Below, in pieces: positions 1 through 15,001 of a stretch of 64,000 bases of DNA. How positions within the stretch are numbered: the stretch's first letter is position 1; the number at the start of each line of letters is the position of its first letter. This stretch comes from Theristus sp. LFF4_11 (lineage: Eukaryota > Nematoda > Chromadorea > Monhysterida > Xyalidae), in contig JASANC010004931.1 in NCBI GenBank assembly GCA_030248135.1, positions 1 to 64,000 on the forward strand, read 5' to 3'. The notes under the pieces were generated by a model. It made no database searches. It worked only from the letters and a program-made list of their open reading frames with translations, and was not told the origin of the DNA. The position numbers and the translations under genes were made by a program.

Positions 1-429
1 CTTGACATGACAACAGATTTGACAGGGTGCACTTGTTGTGTGTTCAGAGCGGCGTCACATTCACTTTATTCACTTTTTCCCGTCTGATTGGCTGTGTTGC
101 TTTCAAATCTTTATCAATCAACTGACAAATCACCGCGTAATAATCGAACCTGCATCATCAATCAGACCGTATCAACCAAAATTTCCGTTATTAGGTGTTA
201 AGCCTGAACGAATAATGGTGAAAAAAGTCACCAGGAAAAAGGTGTAGCCGAATTCAAATTCAGGAGTGTTGTTGACAGACTCGAATGCACTGAGCGCTCG
301 ATGCTTGGTGTCCAAAATGTGCTCGGCAACCCCAACCAGTAGAAATGGGGTACCCGAGCATACTGCAGTCCTGCACACGTCGGTGGCGTCTTCAAACGGA
401 TGCACAGCAGCACATTCACGTCGTTGGCA

Positions 430-803
430 AATCCTGACTGCCTAATCAGCCAGGTTTACTTGGACGCGCTGATGGACTCATTGGATTTCGATTCCCAAAG
501 ATTTTGCTTTCCGGTCACTTTATCTTGCGATGTGTAATCAAAACAGTCTTTTTATCTATACCAGCATTTGGGAGACAGAGTTTTTCGAACACCGCAGTGC
601 GTGTGTCGAGTGTGAACTGTCGATTGTCCAGTGGGCGTTGCGATACAACACGCACGTGTCCGTGCTGCGTCTGTGCGCAAACGTGGTACACGTGACGCTC
701 CGCTGTGCAACTGGACTCGCACTCGGACAGCGGCGACGCTGGAAAGTGTGCATCATGGCGTGCGTTTGTGCTTTTCAGGTCGTAATGAGCACTATTCAGT
801 AAA
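430..803 (+). other. Possible 3' coding exon(s) of an unidentified upstream gene
   Basis: An open frame runs on the + strand from about 530 to the TAA at 800-802. It would be preceded by a plausible acceptor (pyrimidine tract and CAG near 560-565). The peptide is Cys/Arg/Val-rich and I do not recognise it. The opposite strand is also open here, so strand and even coding status are uncertain. If real, it is the tail of a gene starting left of the window. A minus-strand open frame at 172-405 is equally unidentifiable. Confidence 0.15.
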
Positions 804-2707
804 AGTATAAACCATTAAAAGTATAAACATCAAATCAACATCATTGAACAGTCAAAAGTTTGAACATGTGTGAAAGAATGGCAGTACTAAATTAAAAATA
901 TAACCGTTCTAACCGAATTGACGGTAGCCGAATTCGCCCCATCGATTGTGTGCCGTGAACACGTACACTGTCTGTTGGTTGAAGGGGCACGTCGCTAAAA
1001 ATTTCTAATGTATGTGTTCTCACTCTTTAAACTTTTTCTGCTGCATTTGAGTATGTGCCATGTCGGTGGTTAAACGAGCAGTTGAAGCTTTTTGGTGAAA
1101 ACGTGCATGTTGTCTTTCTTGTATTAATAGATGTTTTGGGAAAAACACAGCTAAAATGTGACGTTCGGTGAAATTCGGGAAAAGAAACAAAAATTAGCAA
1201 TGACAGATTGGCAAGTTGTTGAATTTTGTTGGCTTTGTGAAAAAAACTTCAAAATTGTTCCATTCCACCACAACGCAATGCAACTTTTGCGAACGCAACG
1301 AACGAATATTGTCATGTACAATCATAACAATCGTCTGGCTGGAACAATTACTTTTTTCGTTCTTTTCAACATCACAGTGACCTTTACAGTAAAATAAAAG
1401 TCACAGCTGAAACGGCTATGTCATTAACGACCCAATTTCTTATCAAACGTCAGCTAACTTCACGAGTAGGAGGACGTGAAGCATCCATCCGATGTGTAAA
1501 CATGCACTCTGGTGGGCAAACCAAAACTTTGCTCATATGAAAACCTTGATAAAACTGAGAAGTTATCACCTTTGCAAAAACGTTTAGTTGCTTAGTAAAA
1601 CAACAGGTGGGTGCCACTTTTCTGTCGCCATCCTAGTTTTTTGGGCTTTACAAAAACATTTTGATTAAACAATACTGTACACTGTGAATCACTCACAGAC
1701 ACACGCAGAGAAGTTTTTTGGGGCGTTCACGAAAAAGCGCCAACCAACTTTTTTGAAAGACTATTATTTCAAATAGGATATTTTATGTTCTAGCTTTTGC
1801 CTCTCAGTTTTGTTTCAGGTTCATCTGTCATTGGCGCGTCGTCGTTGTTTGGTAAGCATTTTTTGTTGTTTTCATGGAATGTTGACTGAAACTCAGAAAG
1901 AACGCAATTTTGTTGCCCCATATTGGAAAAAAATGAAACTCAGTTTCGTAACATGTGTATCACATGCCATAAACTCGCATGCAATGCACCAGTTTTGTCC
2001 GAGCATCGTCGAAAAAATACCTTGCGACAAATAGCGCATTAAATGTTTTGTTTGCTTTGTTTGTGTCCGGCCGATTTTCAAATCAACATTGTGCATTAAA
2101 ATTACTTTTGCACAGAAAATGTGAGCACTTTTTTGCGGGTTGATTTTTCCACACGTTTCCCACCGGCCCGGAGGTGTAACCAGCTAAACACCTATAAATT
2201 GCAAAGCAAACATGTTTTTCAAACTTGATTATATTCGACGCAAAAGCTGGTGCCAGTCTAATCGGCACTTAGGCCTGACTCTCATCGTTGGCTGGAATAA
2301 AAAAACAAGATCTTTGTTATGTTTTGCGTCTTGATAACATTCAGTAAAACCTCATTTTACTTTTTTTTCGATTTTCTAAAGTTTCACAGAAACATGAATT
2401 TTGAACCTGACGGTTTGCTGTGAATGTAAATAAAATACGTTGGTTGACCGGTCAGCAAACAAACATTGCCGTAAAAACCCGAGAAATTTAACGCCAGAAA
2501 TGCAATCATTGTTTGCACATTATTTCAGGCACAAGCCGTTTCAAGAGTCGAGCAAAACTCGATTAAGGTGAGAGATCATTTGCATGAAGTTTTCGATTTT
2601 CAGTTCCATAATTTAATTTAATTTTTTTCTTTCAGGATTCGTAAGTTCTGAAAAGAAAAAGAAACATCCGTTGATCACATAATCGAGTCGCATCATACCC
2701 AACAAAA
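804..2707. other. Non-coding spacer / possible 5' UTR region upstream of the IF gene
   Basis: AT-rich sequence with only short open frames. Pyrimidine-rich tracts followed by CAG occur near 2526-2529 and 2630-2636, just upstream of the first coding exon at 2708. They could be acceptors for 5' UTR exons or for a trans-spliced leader. I see no conserved coding sequence. Confidence 0.4.
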
Positions 2708-2758
2708 ATGTCGTCCCGCACACAGAAGGAGAAACAAAAACCGGCAACAAAACAGCGT

Positions 2759-2789
<31 letters not shown>

Positions 2790-2911
2790 GCTCTAGCTCG
2801 TCGTCTTCTTCAAGCAGCGCATCCTCAAAGAAGTCGCAAGAGAAGACCACAAAGTCGTCGAAAGTCGTAAAACAACAACAGTTACAAGTACTTGAACACA
2901 AACAAGTTCGA
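2708..2911 (+). other. Ser-rich head exon with AGC/TCG repeat (alternative or true first exon of the IF gene)
   Basis: This exon starts with MSSRTQKEKQK, passes through a run of about 20 serines coded by mixed AGC, TCT, TCG and TCA codons, and ends in a Lys/Gln-rich stretch at a GTTAGT donor. It joins in phase 0 to the exon at 3202, keeping the IF frame open. It may be one of several alternative 5' ends, because the next exon has its own ATG at 3214 in the same frame. Confidence 0.6.
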
Positions 2912-5900
2912 GTTAGTTTCCTGCAGTTTTTGAAGGCTTTCTTGCTTGCAGAAGCTTCCGTCTCACACCATAAATTCACAAAGTTCCAAACAAGTCAATC
3001 GCCAATGACTTTAATTGGCCTTTCTGGCGTATGCTTAAGCGGCATTCATGAAGCAGTATTTAGCGACGCACAGCTGTGTTAAAACATAGTTACGTGGTCA
3101 TTAAATACTGATTCATGAATGTCCCTTCAGCGAAGCTTAGCACCGGTGTAGCACGAGCACGTTGCATCGAATCAATGGAGTGAAATGTTTCGTGGCATCA
3201 GGAATTGAAAGCGATGTCTCACCCGTCCAGTGGTCGCACAACGCCGCACTCGAGCGAGCACGTGCTCGAGTATGACAGCTATCGATCGTCCATCTCGCCA
3301 CGGCACTCGCACAGCAGCTATGGGGCACGCACGTCGACGGGCGCTGCAGGGGGTCAGTGGTGGACAGTCGCTCTGCCACCGCTCTTTGGCCGTTTTAGAA
3401 ACTTTGCACGTTTCTTTCAAAGACTGAGATACCCAAACTGAGATGACTTTTCCAGTCATTTCGTTATACATGTAGCATGGGGTGTGTATTTTTTAACCCA
3501 TCAGCAACACGCATGGATGAACAATAAGAATAAAAGCTTGGTGGAACACGAAAACGTACGTATCACTCTATTGCCCATACACTGTGGGAATTGGTGTGTT
3601 CAAATGAGACGTACTGTGTGAAGCCTGTTGAAGTGGTTTGCACAGAAACACTGGAAAAGCTACTGAAAGTTTACCTGCTTCATGGGCACGGATGGAAGCT
3701 CTGTAACCGAACTTTTTAGTTTGTGCACATATCAAAGGTCAATAGCGTGTGCTCAATAGTACACTTGGTTGTTTGTATTTTACTTAGCATACCTACAAAA
3801 TAAATTTTAGTTTTCAAAAAATCGAAAACTTTGAATGAAAGGAGAAAAAAACAATGTGGCAGGTCGTGTGCTGAAAATCGTGACCGAGATGGGCAGCAGT
3901 TCGTTCGGCATCAGTCCGGCGCTGATGGACGCCGGCGCAAAGTCGTTTCTGCAAGCGGCCGAACGCGAGAAGAAGGAGATGCAAAGCTTGAACGACCGTC
4001 TCGGCAACTACATCGATCGAGTGAAACAGCTCGAGGAGCGCAACCGTCAACTGGTCACTGACCTCGAGGAGCTCCGGGGCAGATGGGGCTCGGACACGAA
4101 TGAAATAAAGGTAAAGGCAGAAGAACAGTTGTGTTGTTACAGTAAAACGAGACTGATCTCCGGCTTCAACAGCACGAATAAAACTCAATTCAGATAAAAT
4201 TCGGCCAACAGTTGACGGACACGCGCAAGGACTTGGACGATGAGACGAAACGCAAGGCTGAACTGGACGTGTTGTATCATCGGTTGAAGGATGATGTTGC
4301 CGAGTACAGAGACCTGTGAGTTGATAGATACACACAAACAAAAAACGGACAAAGTTGGCCATGGTTTTTGTGCGACTATGGTGAATACGGCATGAACAAA
4401 TTTTGAAAGTACGCAATGTGATAAAACCGACCTGTGCTCTGTTGTCGCAGATACGAACAGGCGCACGCAGAGTGGAATCGTGATCAGGCACGTATCAGTG
4501 ACTATTCAAAAGCGATTGCTGACCACCAAGCAGAGACTGACATGATGCGCAAACGACTGAGTGGACTGTTGGTTGGTGAAACGTGCACTGTTATTTTTTT
4601 GATTTTAATTGGAGCACATACGACCTCCTCCTTTCCACCGATTTCGGAAAATCCAATACGAAACCGAACATCGGTCGGCTGGGGTAATGATTGCTCCGTG
4701 AGCCATTCGCTAAGCAAGGAGGTCACATCAAAGCCCCTTTTTGCCTTAGCGACCCGAATGATCTCAGAGCCCGCCATGTGGATAACGTTGCCGTCAAACT
4801 ATGTAAAGTGTTTTTCCACGTTTCTTTTTGCAGAACGAGCGCGAACGTTTGGAGCAGGACAACGATACCACCCGAGACTCATTGGCTGCCACCAGAAAGG
4901 TGAAAAGTCACAATTGTGAGACCATACTTCAGAAAAAATGCGCACCGTTGACGACTGTTGCAGAACCTGGACGAAGAATCGGTGTTGCGAACGGACTTCC
5001 AAAATCGGGCGCAGAGTTTACTTGAAGAACTGGACTTTTTACGCGGCGTTCACGATCAGGTTTGAGTGTTCGGATTTTTCGTTTTGTTTGGAATAAACAA
5101 CCTTGGAAGCGAAACTAACGAACGTTCGTGAACGTTCAGGAAGTGAAAGAGCTGCAAGCGCTGCTGCAGACGCAGCCAGCTGACACGCGCGAATTCTTCA
5201 AGAACGAGCTCGCGCTGGCGATCCGCGACATCAAGAACGAGTACGAGGTGATCGCCAACCAGAACAAGCAGGACATGGAGAGCTGGTACAAACTGAAGGT
5301 GGCGCAGCACGTTGCTTGCCTTGGTTTCATTATTAGAATGATACTGAACTTAGAATAACTTGCAGTGTTTCTTCAACAATTTCAGGTATCGGAAGTGCAA
5401 GCAGCGACGAATCGCATGCAGCCTGACGGCAGCTACCAGCGGCAGGAGATCGGCAGACTCCGTGACAACATCGGTGAGCAACGCGACAAACTGGCCGACT
5501 TGGAGGCAAAGGTCAGCAAACGAACGGGCGTGCTGTTCAGTCAGGAAAGCACGGTCACGGTTCTATAAAAAAGTTGAACTTTCATTTTTTTAAGTTTAAT
5601 TGAAGCCACCAACAACAACAATTAGTCCTACACTGTATTTCTGTCGTGCAACATTGTTAGAACGCGCTACTTGAGCGTCAAGTGCAAGAGTTGTCGCGGC
5701 ACCTTGAGGACGACCAACGGGCCTACGAACAGGCGCTGAACGACAGGGACGGGCAGCTGCGTAAAATGCGCGACGAATGTCAGATGCTCGTGGGCGAGCT
5801 GCAGGTGCGTCGTGGGATGCTGTGATCAGTCTAAAAGGCATGGGTGTGATTTGACAACACGGTGAACACTTCAGGCACTGCTCGACACAAAACAAATGCT

Positions 5901-7314
5901 CGACTCTGAGATTGCCATCTACCGCAAAATGCTGGAAAGCGAAGAGTCGCGGTCAGTCGGCACACGAACGCTCTCAAATTCGAAATTTTTAAGCATTTTC
6001 AAGCCATTTTTACTGTATATATAAAATGAAACAGCGCAATTTGATGACAAACACTGATTTTGCAACAGAGCTGGCCTCCGTCAAATGGTGGAGCAAGTGG
6101 TCAAGTCGCACTCGCTGCAGCAGCTGGACAGCACCGAAACCGAGAAGAAGGTCGCTGGGCAAAAAAAATTAAAAACAATAAAAAATCATTTGTAAACACA
6201 CAAATTTACAGCTACGGTATGGCCGGTTAAACATGGCAGCTTTTTTCAGGGTGCAAGGAGCGCGCGAATTTTGAATGAAAGAAAAACGACGTTCAGAAAC
6301 TGAATTGTGTGCCAAATTTGACGCGTTTTTTTAAACGAATGTATTATCCGCGCTATTCTGTTCATTCTTTATCCCTTGTACACATGATTGGGAATTACGT
6401 TGGCTTTTTTGAAGAAAAAAAAAACTCCTAGTCTGCGGCTGATCCCGCCTTGATGGACTGCCTCATTTATTCGGCCATACTGTACATTTGTTTTTAGATC
6501 CGTGGAGAGCAATCAACGCGCACCACGTTTCAGCGTTCGGCCAAGGGCAACATGACCATTGCTGAGGTGGACGCCGATGGAACATTTATTGTGCTCGAAA
6601 ACCAGCACAGATCCAAAGTGAGACGCGATTGTATCGTGTAACAAGCAGCCAATTCATGCAATGTCCTACGAAACTTTCACGAACCAAAGAACTGCAGTAT
6701 TTTTTGCTTCCAAAGAGAGACACACTGTGGAAACCCAAGTTTAAAAAACACAACCAGCCCTTTTAATGTGACTATCACATGAAGCATGGAACTTCCAATT
6801 GTTTAACATTTATGAAAACTGCTATCACAGGAAGAGAACATTGGCCACTGGAAACTGAAGCGACGTATAAACGGCCAAAAGGAAATGGTGTTCACGTTCC
6901 CGGCCGATACGCGCATCAAAGCTGGTGCAACATGCAAGGTTTGTGCGACCAAGAGTTCAGGAGCCAGCTGAGTTTTCAGTCTTTAAAATTGAATAAATCC
7001 ACGGTCAATCACTTCAGATTTGGGCGCGTGTTTCCGAGGCGAAAATGAGCCCACCGTCCGAGTTTGTATTCGAGGGCGAGGAAAGTTGGGGCAAGGCAGC
7101 CGGCTCACAGACGACCTTGATCAACAATGATGGAGAGGTGAGCCCCGCTCGGTTGCGTTTGGGGATCGGGCGAGCTTTTCAAAGTGGCGTGATTTTTTTT
7201 TCAAAGAAAGTGGGCGTGTATGAAGGAAATTTTGTGAATTCAAAATAAAAAATGCAGTTTCTTTGCCGAACTTAGGAACGCGCAACCTACACGCAACGCA
7301 CGGCGGCAGTGTGA
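2708..7314 (+). CDS. Cytoplasmic intermediate filament protein (nematode IFA/IFB type, lamin-like tail)
   Basis: Sixteen exons on the + strand: 2708-2911, 3202-3352, 3863-4110, 4194-4315, 4451-4571, 4834-4899, 4964-5059, 5140-5298, 5385-5511, 5661-5803, 5875-5951, 6069-6150, 6498-6617, 6831-6938, 7018-7137, 7276-7314. They sum to 1983 nt, giving 660 residues. The order is a Ser-rich head, then RVLKIVTEMG and the rod start LNDRLGNYIDRVKQLEERNR, then a long heptad coil. The rod-end signature is spread over EIAIYRKMLESEESR, followed by a lamin-type tail (STRTTFQRSAKGNMTIAEVD, then IWARVSE, ending ERATYTQRTAAV). Such proteins form cytoplasmic filaments that bear mechanical load in epithelia. The long coil 1B and lamin tail are the protostome IF type, and the head wording is closest to nematode IFs. 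The first exon is less certain: ATG at 3214 would give 588 residues without the Ser-rich segment. Confidence 0.9.
6212..6484. mobile_element. Tc1/mariner-like MITE in IF intron (copy 1)
   Basis: Thirteen-base terminal inverted repeats: TACGGTATGGCCG at the left and the reverse complement of TACAGTATGGCCG at the right (12/13 match). TA ends and the TACAGT..GGCC motif are typical of Tc1/mariner termini. There is no transposase inside. The body is shared with 7762-7978. Confidence 0.6.
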
Positions 7315-8087
7315 GTGAGTGTTGCAGCTGATACGTATTTTATTGAGAAAAATTCTAGGCAAAGTTGACACTTCTTGTTATCAAGCACTAAACGCTTTCG
7401 ATATGTGGTTTTGTCATGATGGTATTACAGACAGACAAAATTAGAAAAATCTTTGAACAGTTTTTAATGAAAAAAACATAACTGTTTATCTGGTTGTTCT
7501 GTCATCAGTTATATCACAGTATTGTTGCCTTAACTTGGTCACTTTTTCGCGTGATAAACGTCCTGGTTTTGTGAAGATGTCCTGTTGACAATTTAGAAAG
7601 CACATTATCCAGTGCACATAATTTTTTTTATAATTTGAAAAATGCCTTTTCACAACTTAGTGATCAGTCTCAGCCAGATTATCAAAGCGCCCAAAGAGAA
7701 GCCCAATTTTATGAGCGAAATTTGCATGTACCTGCATGTAATCACGGAATAGCCGATCAACAAGGCAGCTTTTTTCAAGGTGCAAGGAGCACGCGACATT
7801 TGATTGAAAAAAAGACGTTCAGAAATCCTATTGTGTGTCAAATTTGACATGTTTTTAACAAATTGATTCTTCGTGCTATTCTGTTCATTAGTTCTCCCTT
7901 GCATTCTTGAAAAAGACTAGTTTATCCTGCCTTGATGGAGAATACAAGGACTGCCTTATTTATTCGGCCATACTGTAACTGCATGTTTTTGTAACAGTTT
8001 TTTGGCAAAGAAAAAACCGTGTAATTTTTGTTCTCGTTCGTTACAAAATAGTGCTCTATGGGCGTCATGTTTGTTGTGTGACAGATT
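7315..8087. other. Convergent spacer between IF and TBC genes
   Basis: No coding sequence recognised. This is the 3' spacer between a + strand and a - strand gene. It holds the second copy of the Tc1-like repeat at 7762-7978. Confidence 0.6.
7762..7978. repeat. Diverged second copy of the 6.2 kb Tc1-like repeat
   Basis: The body aligns in the same orientation with 6236-6484, from the GGCAGCTTTTTTCA block through to the terminal CGGCCATACTGTA. The left terminus is degraded. Identity looks like roughly 75 percent by eye. Confidence 0.6.
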
Positions 8088-9784
8088 TCAATGAAAGTCA
8101 GCAACCTGCATGAAACTGTGGCAGTCGAGTACTGGCTTGCTTGATCCAACGTGCTTCAGCACGTCAGCAGCTTCCATGAAGTTTCGGCTGCGTTTCAGCG
8201 CTTTCTTACTGTAGATCAGCAGTGTCAGCGCAACGCGAATCAAGATTTTTGGTCCTTCGTAGAAGAAACAGTCCCACACTCGTAGAACGGTCTGTCAACA
8301 CAGAATGGACAGAAAATGCAATGTTGCAATCATGGAAGAAATAAATATAGAACCATGCAAGGCAACCTCAATTGGTAGAATGTCCAAGTACCAACAGAGA
8401 AACCATTTCGACGACGTCAATATCAGGTCGACACCGTTCTTCGACAACGAGTCATAAACGTCCCGATCTTTTTCCCTGTGATTCATGGCAAAAGAACGAC
8501 CATTACAAGTCTGGTAAACCGAAAATCAATCAGAATAGGGCTTTTTAGCGAAACCTGATCAGTTCGGTCAACGCAAACATCTCAGTCTTGAGGCCACTCA
8601 TGTCCGCCACATAATAATCCTTGACTTGTTGCAAGCTGCTGTCCAATAGCCAGAATGACTTCTCTGGCGACTCAAGCACAATCAACATTAGCGCAGCCAA
8701 ATAGTTCAGACCCTAAACGGCGATTGAAAAACTTTTCTGAAAACTATAATTGCAGACGCTTACCGAAAAGAAAACGAACCTGACAATAACCGATTTCGGG
8801 GTATCGTACCGAAATCGCGCGAAGTATCAAATCGAGCTGATGTTTGCTGACTTTGCCACGCGCGCTCTTGAAGTTCTTATTGTCCGGGAATGTTCGATCG
8901 AGGTCTGGAGAAATCGCAACAGTACAAAAAAATAAATTCCTTCGAAAAGAACTTTAGAAAAAAAAACACTCGCCGAACCAAGCTGAATGGCGTGCACCGC
9001 TTGCGCATTGCTTTCAGACAACGCGATCAACTGCGAGAACAGCTCGGGGCGTTGCTGCATGCGCTCTGCGGCGCCCGTGCAACACATCCACATCTGGCGG
9101 CACATTGAAACACAGTGCATGTAAACAAAGCTTGCGGAGTTAGCCGTCACAAATCACTCACCGTTGGCCGCAACTCCGGCGGGATGCCCTTGCGAATGAA
9201 GCGTTTCACTGAAAGAAATCAAATGTGCTGCAGTGGTCCAGATTCGCAATCGGCACGTACTGTGAACTACCGCACATTAAGGCAACAAAAAACGTGTGTG
9301 CAATTTCAACCAGTCGACCACTGGAGAATAAAAATCATTGCTTTTCAATCGGCAATGGTAGTTTACATTTGCGTGCGTCGCTGCGGTCACTGGGCAGCTG
9401 CGTGATGTCAAACGTCCACCCCTGTTCTTGCCAGCGTTTCGAGCGCCGCGACAACACGGGCATATAGACGGTCAGGAAGGCACGGTAGTCCTCGCTGCTG
9501 ACATTCTCCGGTCGCTTGAAGCCGTGGCTCTGCTCTTCGATCGAGTCATTCCTGAGAAATGCAACGGGCAAACCTGCGAACCTGACCACTGGGCGTGTAA
9601 CAGACTTCAGCTAACCAGTGCAACTGAGCAGCGGAATCGGACACAATTGCATTGACGGTACTAGAACAGATTAGACAATCATTTATTGGGCTACTGTTAA
9701 CTTTTGCACCACAGGAAACTTCCATTTTTCAAGGAATTTCAACCAAAACAAAACTGCAACAGCGAACCTGGTCGAGGAAGCCAT
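8088..9784 (-). CDS. GRTP1: TBC-domain Rab GTPase-activating protein, GRTP1 (TBC1D6)-like
   Basis: Eight exons on the minus strand: 9784-9768, 9551-9367, 9208-9162, 9093-8979, 8904-8780, 8712-8555, 8475-8367, 8291-8088. They sum to 960 nt, giving 319 residues, close to the short GRTP1 proteins. TBC proteins accelerate GTP hydrolysis by Rab GTPases with an Arg and a Gln finger. Both are visible: the Arg finger in DLDRTFPDN, and the Gln finger in YCQ, split across exons 5 and 6 and followed by GLNYLA. Other family landmarks are GFKRPEN near the N terminus, VKRFIRKGIPPELRP-like text (here LKRFIRKGIPPELRP), SSKWFLCWYLDILPIE and RVWDCFFYEGPKILIRVALTLL. The start ATG at 9784 opens a tiny 17-nt coding exon; it is the only in-frame ATG just upstream. 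The target Rab cannot be read from the sequence. Confidence 0.88.
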
Positions 9785-9868
9785 CGGTGTGGAACAGGCG
9801 TGTGACTGCCACTGCGCTCGTGTGCAATTCCAAACCGCCGTTTTTTTCAGATTTATTCAACAAAGTTT

Positions 9869-9912
<44 letters not shown>

Positions 9913-10956
9913 GAACAGGCATACGTAAAATGCCACAGACGCAAACGCAAATTACAGCGACTGCTGTTGAAGTCCGTACGTATCGAGTGGTGCAATGCAA
10001 GACAACTATGCTCTCTGATTACAATAAACACACAGCACGCATGGAACAAACTGCGCACGGAATGAGCACATGTAGAGCAGCTTAGCTAACACCAACCACA
10101 GGTAGGTTATTTATGTTAGCTCAATCCAGAAGACAGATGAATTTTGCAGTCGCTGGCAGTTTTGTTGCAAAGCGCTCCGTTGCTCCAAACGTGTTGTTGT
10201 ACCTTTTCGTTTAGTCAGCGCATCTTGACCGGCATGAAGCTCGAGCGAGGTTCATGTGATCAGATTTTTTAAACTTGCAAGCGTTGTAGTATGTTCGGCA
10301 TCAAAAAAACGAATGGTCACACACATCAGAAAGACCACTGAGCTCGTGTCACTCCGCACATTTAACACATTGACACAAATAATACAGCAAGCAACAGGTT
10401 GGCACAGTTGATGGCATGTACGTTTGGCGGCTGCACATAAGCATGAACACTGGCCATGTCTGTTCTTGCGTAGATAAACGACCCAAGCAAGCTGCCGAAG
10501 TTTTGTGTGTGACAAATGAGCCCAAGCAAAACATTTATGCAGAGCATATTTGATGTCATTAACAGCGAAGCGGCTCACTCTGACATTGCCATATATCGTC
10601 AAAGAGGACTATTGCAACTACTCATGCAACCACAAGATAATTCAGTTATTTTCCACGTATCCTGTGTGGGGAAATGAAATGAGGCTTACCATGAGAAAGT
10701 ATTATTCAGGGGTTTCCCACTGCCACTGCACATTATTTTTCTCTTATTTTCTTTTACTGACAGTTTTTACGATGCTTCAAACATGTGAATGTTAAAAACA
10801 GAACATGACCACACGTATAATCACAGAACCAGTAAGGGAACGGAAAACATTGCAACAACAGAAACCGTGCCACAACAAATAAAATATAAACTTGCAAATA
10901 AACGCGTTGGCGTGTGGAAATCGTTGAAAAACGCCAGGGAATATTGAACAAAAACA
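9785..10956. other. Spacer between TBC and Rpt4 genes
   Basis: The 5' flank of the TBC gene and 3' flank of the Rpt4 gene. It contains the CA microsatellite. Open frames on the minus strand at 10252-10602 are Cys/His/Val-rich, unlike any family I know, and overlap in several frames. I do not call a gene here. Confidence 0.5.
9869..9911. repeat. (CA)n microsatellite
   Basis: About 20 uninterrupted CA dinucleotides, just upstream of the first coding exon of the TBC gene. Simple sequence that could form Z-DNA. Confidence 0.95.
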
Positions 10957-14680
<3,724 letters not shown>

Positions 14681-15001
14681 ACTTTTCTAATTTCTTCCTC
14701 GGAATTCGAATCTTTTTGTCAGCTTGCTCAATGCTCAGTCTTTTCTCATTCAGCCTCAATCAGCTTTTAATCCGTGGACCGCAAAACGGATCTCAATTTC
14801 TCAAAAACAAACCATTTAAATTGGGGTCGGGCGGGGGGGGGGGGCGCGGGGCTCGGGGCGGGGGACTTCAGAAAAAAGTAAAAATCCCAATTTTTTAAAT
14901 CAAAAAAATATTTTTTTAAAAAAAATTTAAAATTCCGGAGGAAAATCTGATGATCGACAACAACCCAAAAACAAGTGCATTCGAGAAGAAAACAGAACAA
15001 T

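Noticed and set aside
2632..2979. Minus-strand ORF rich in Leu/Glu/Asp opposite the serine tract
   Set aside because: Antisense shadow of the AGC/TCG-coded serine run in the IF head exon.
10252..10602. 116-residue minus-strand ORF between the TBC and Rpt4 genes
   Set aside because: Several overlapping frames are equally open, with no conserved motif and no clear splice or start context.
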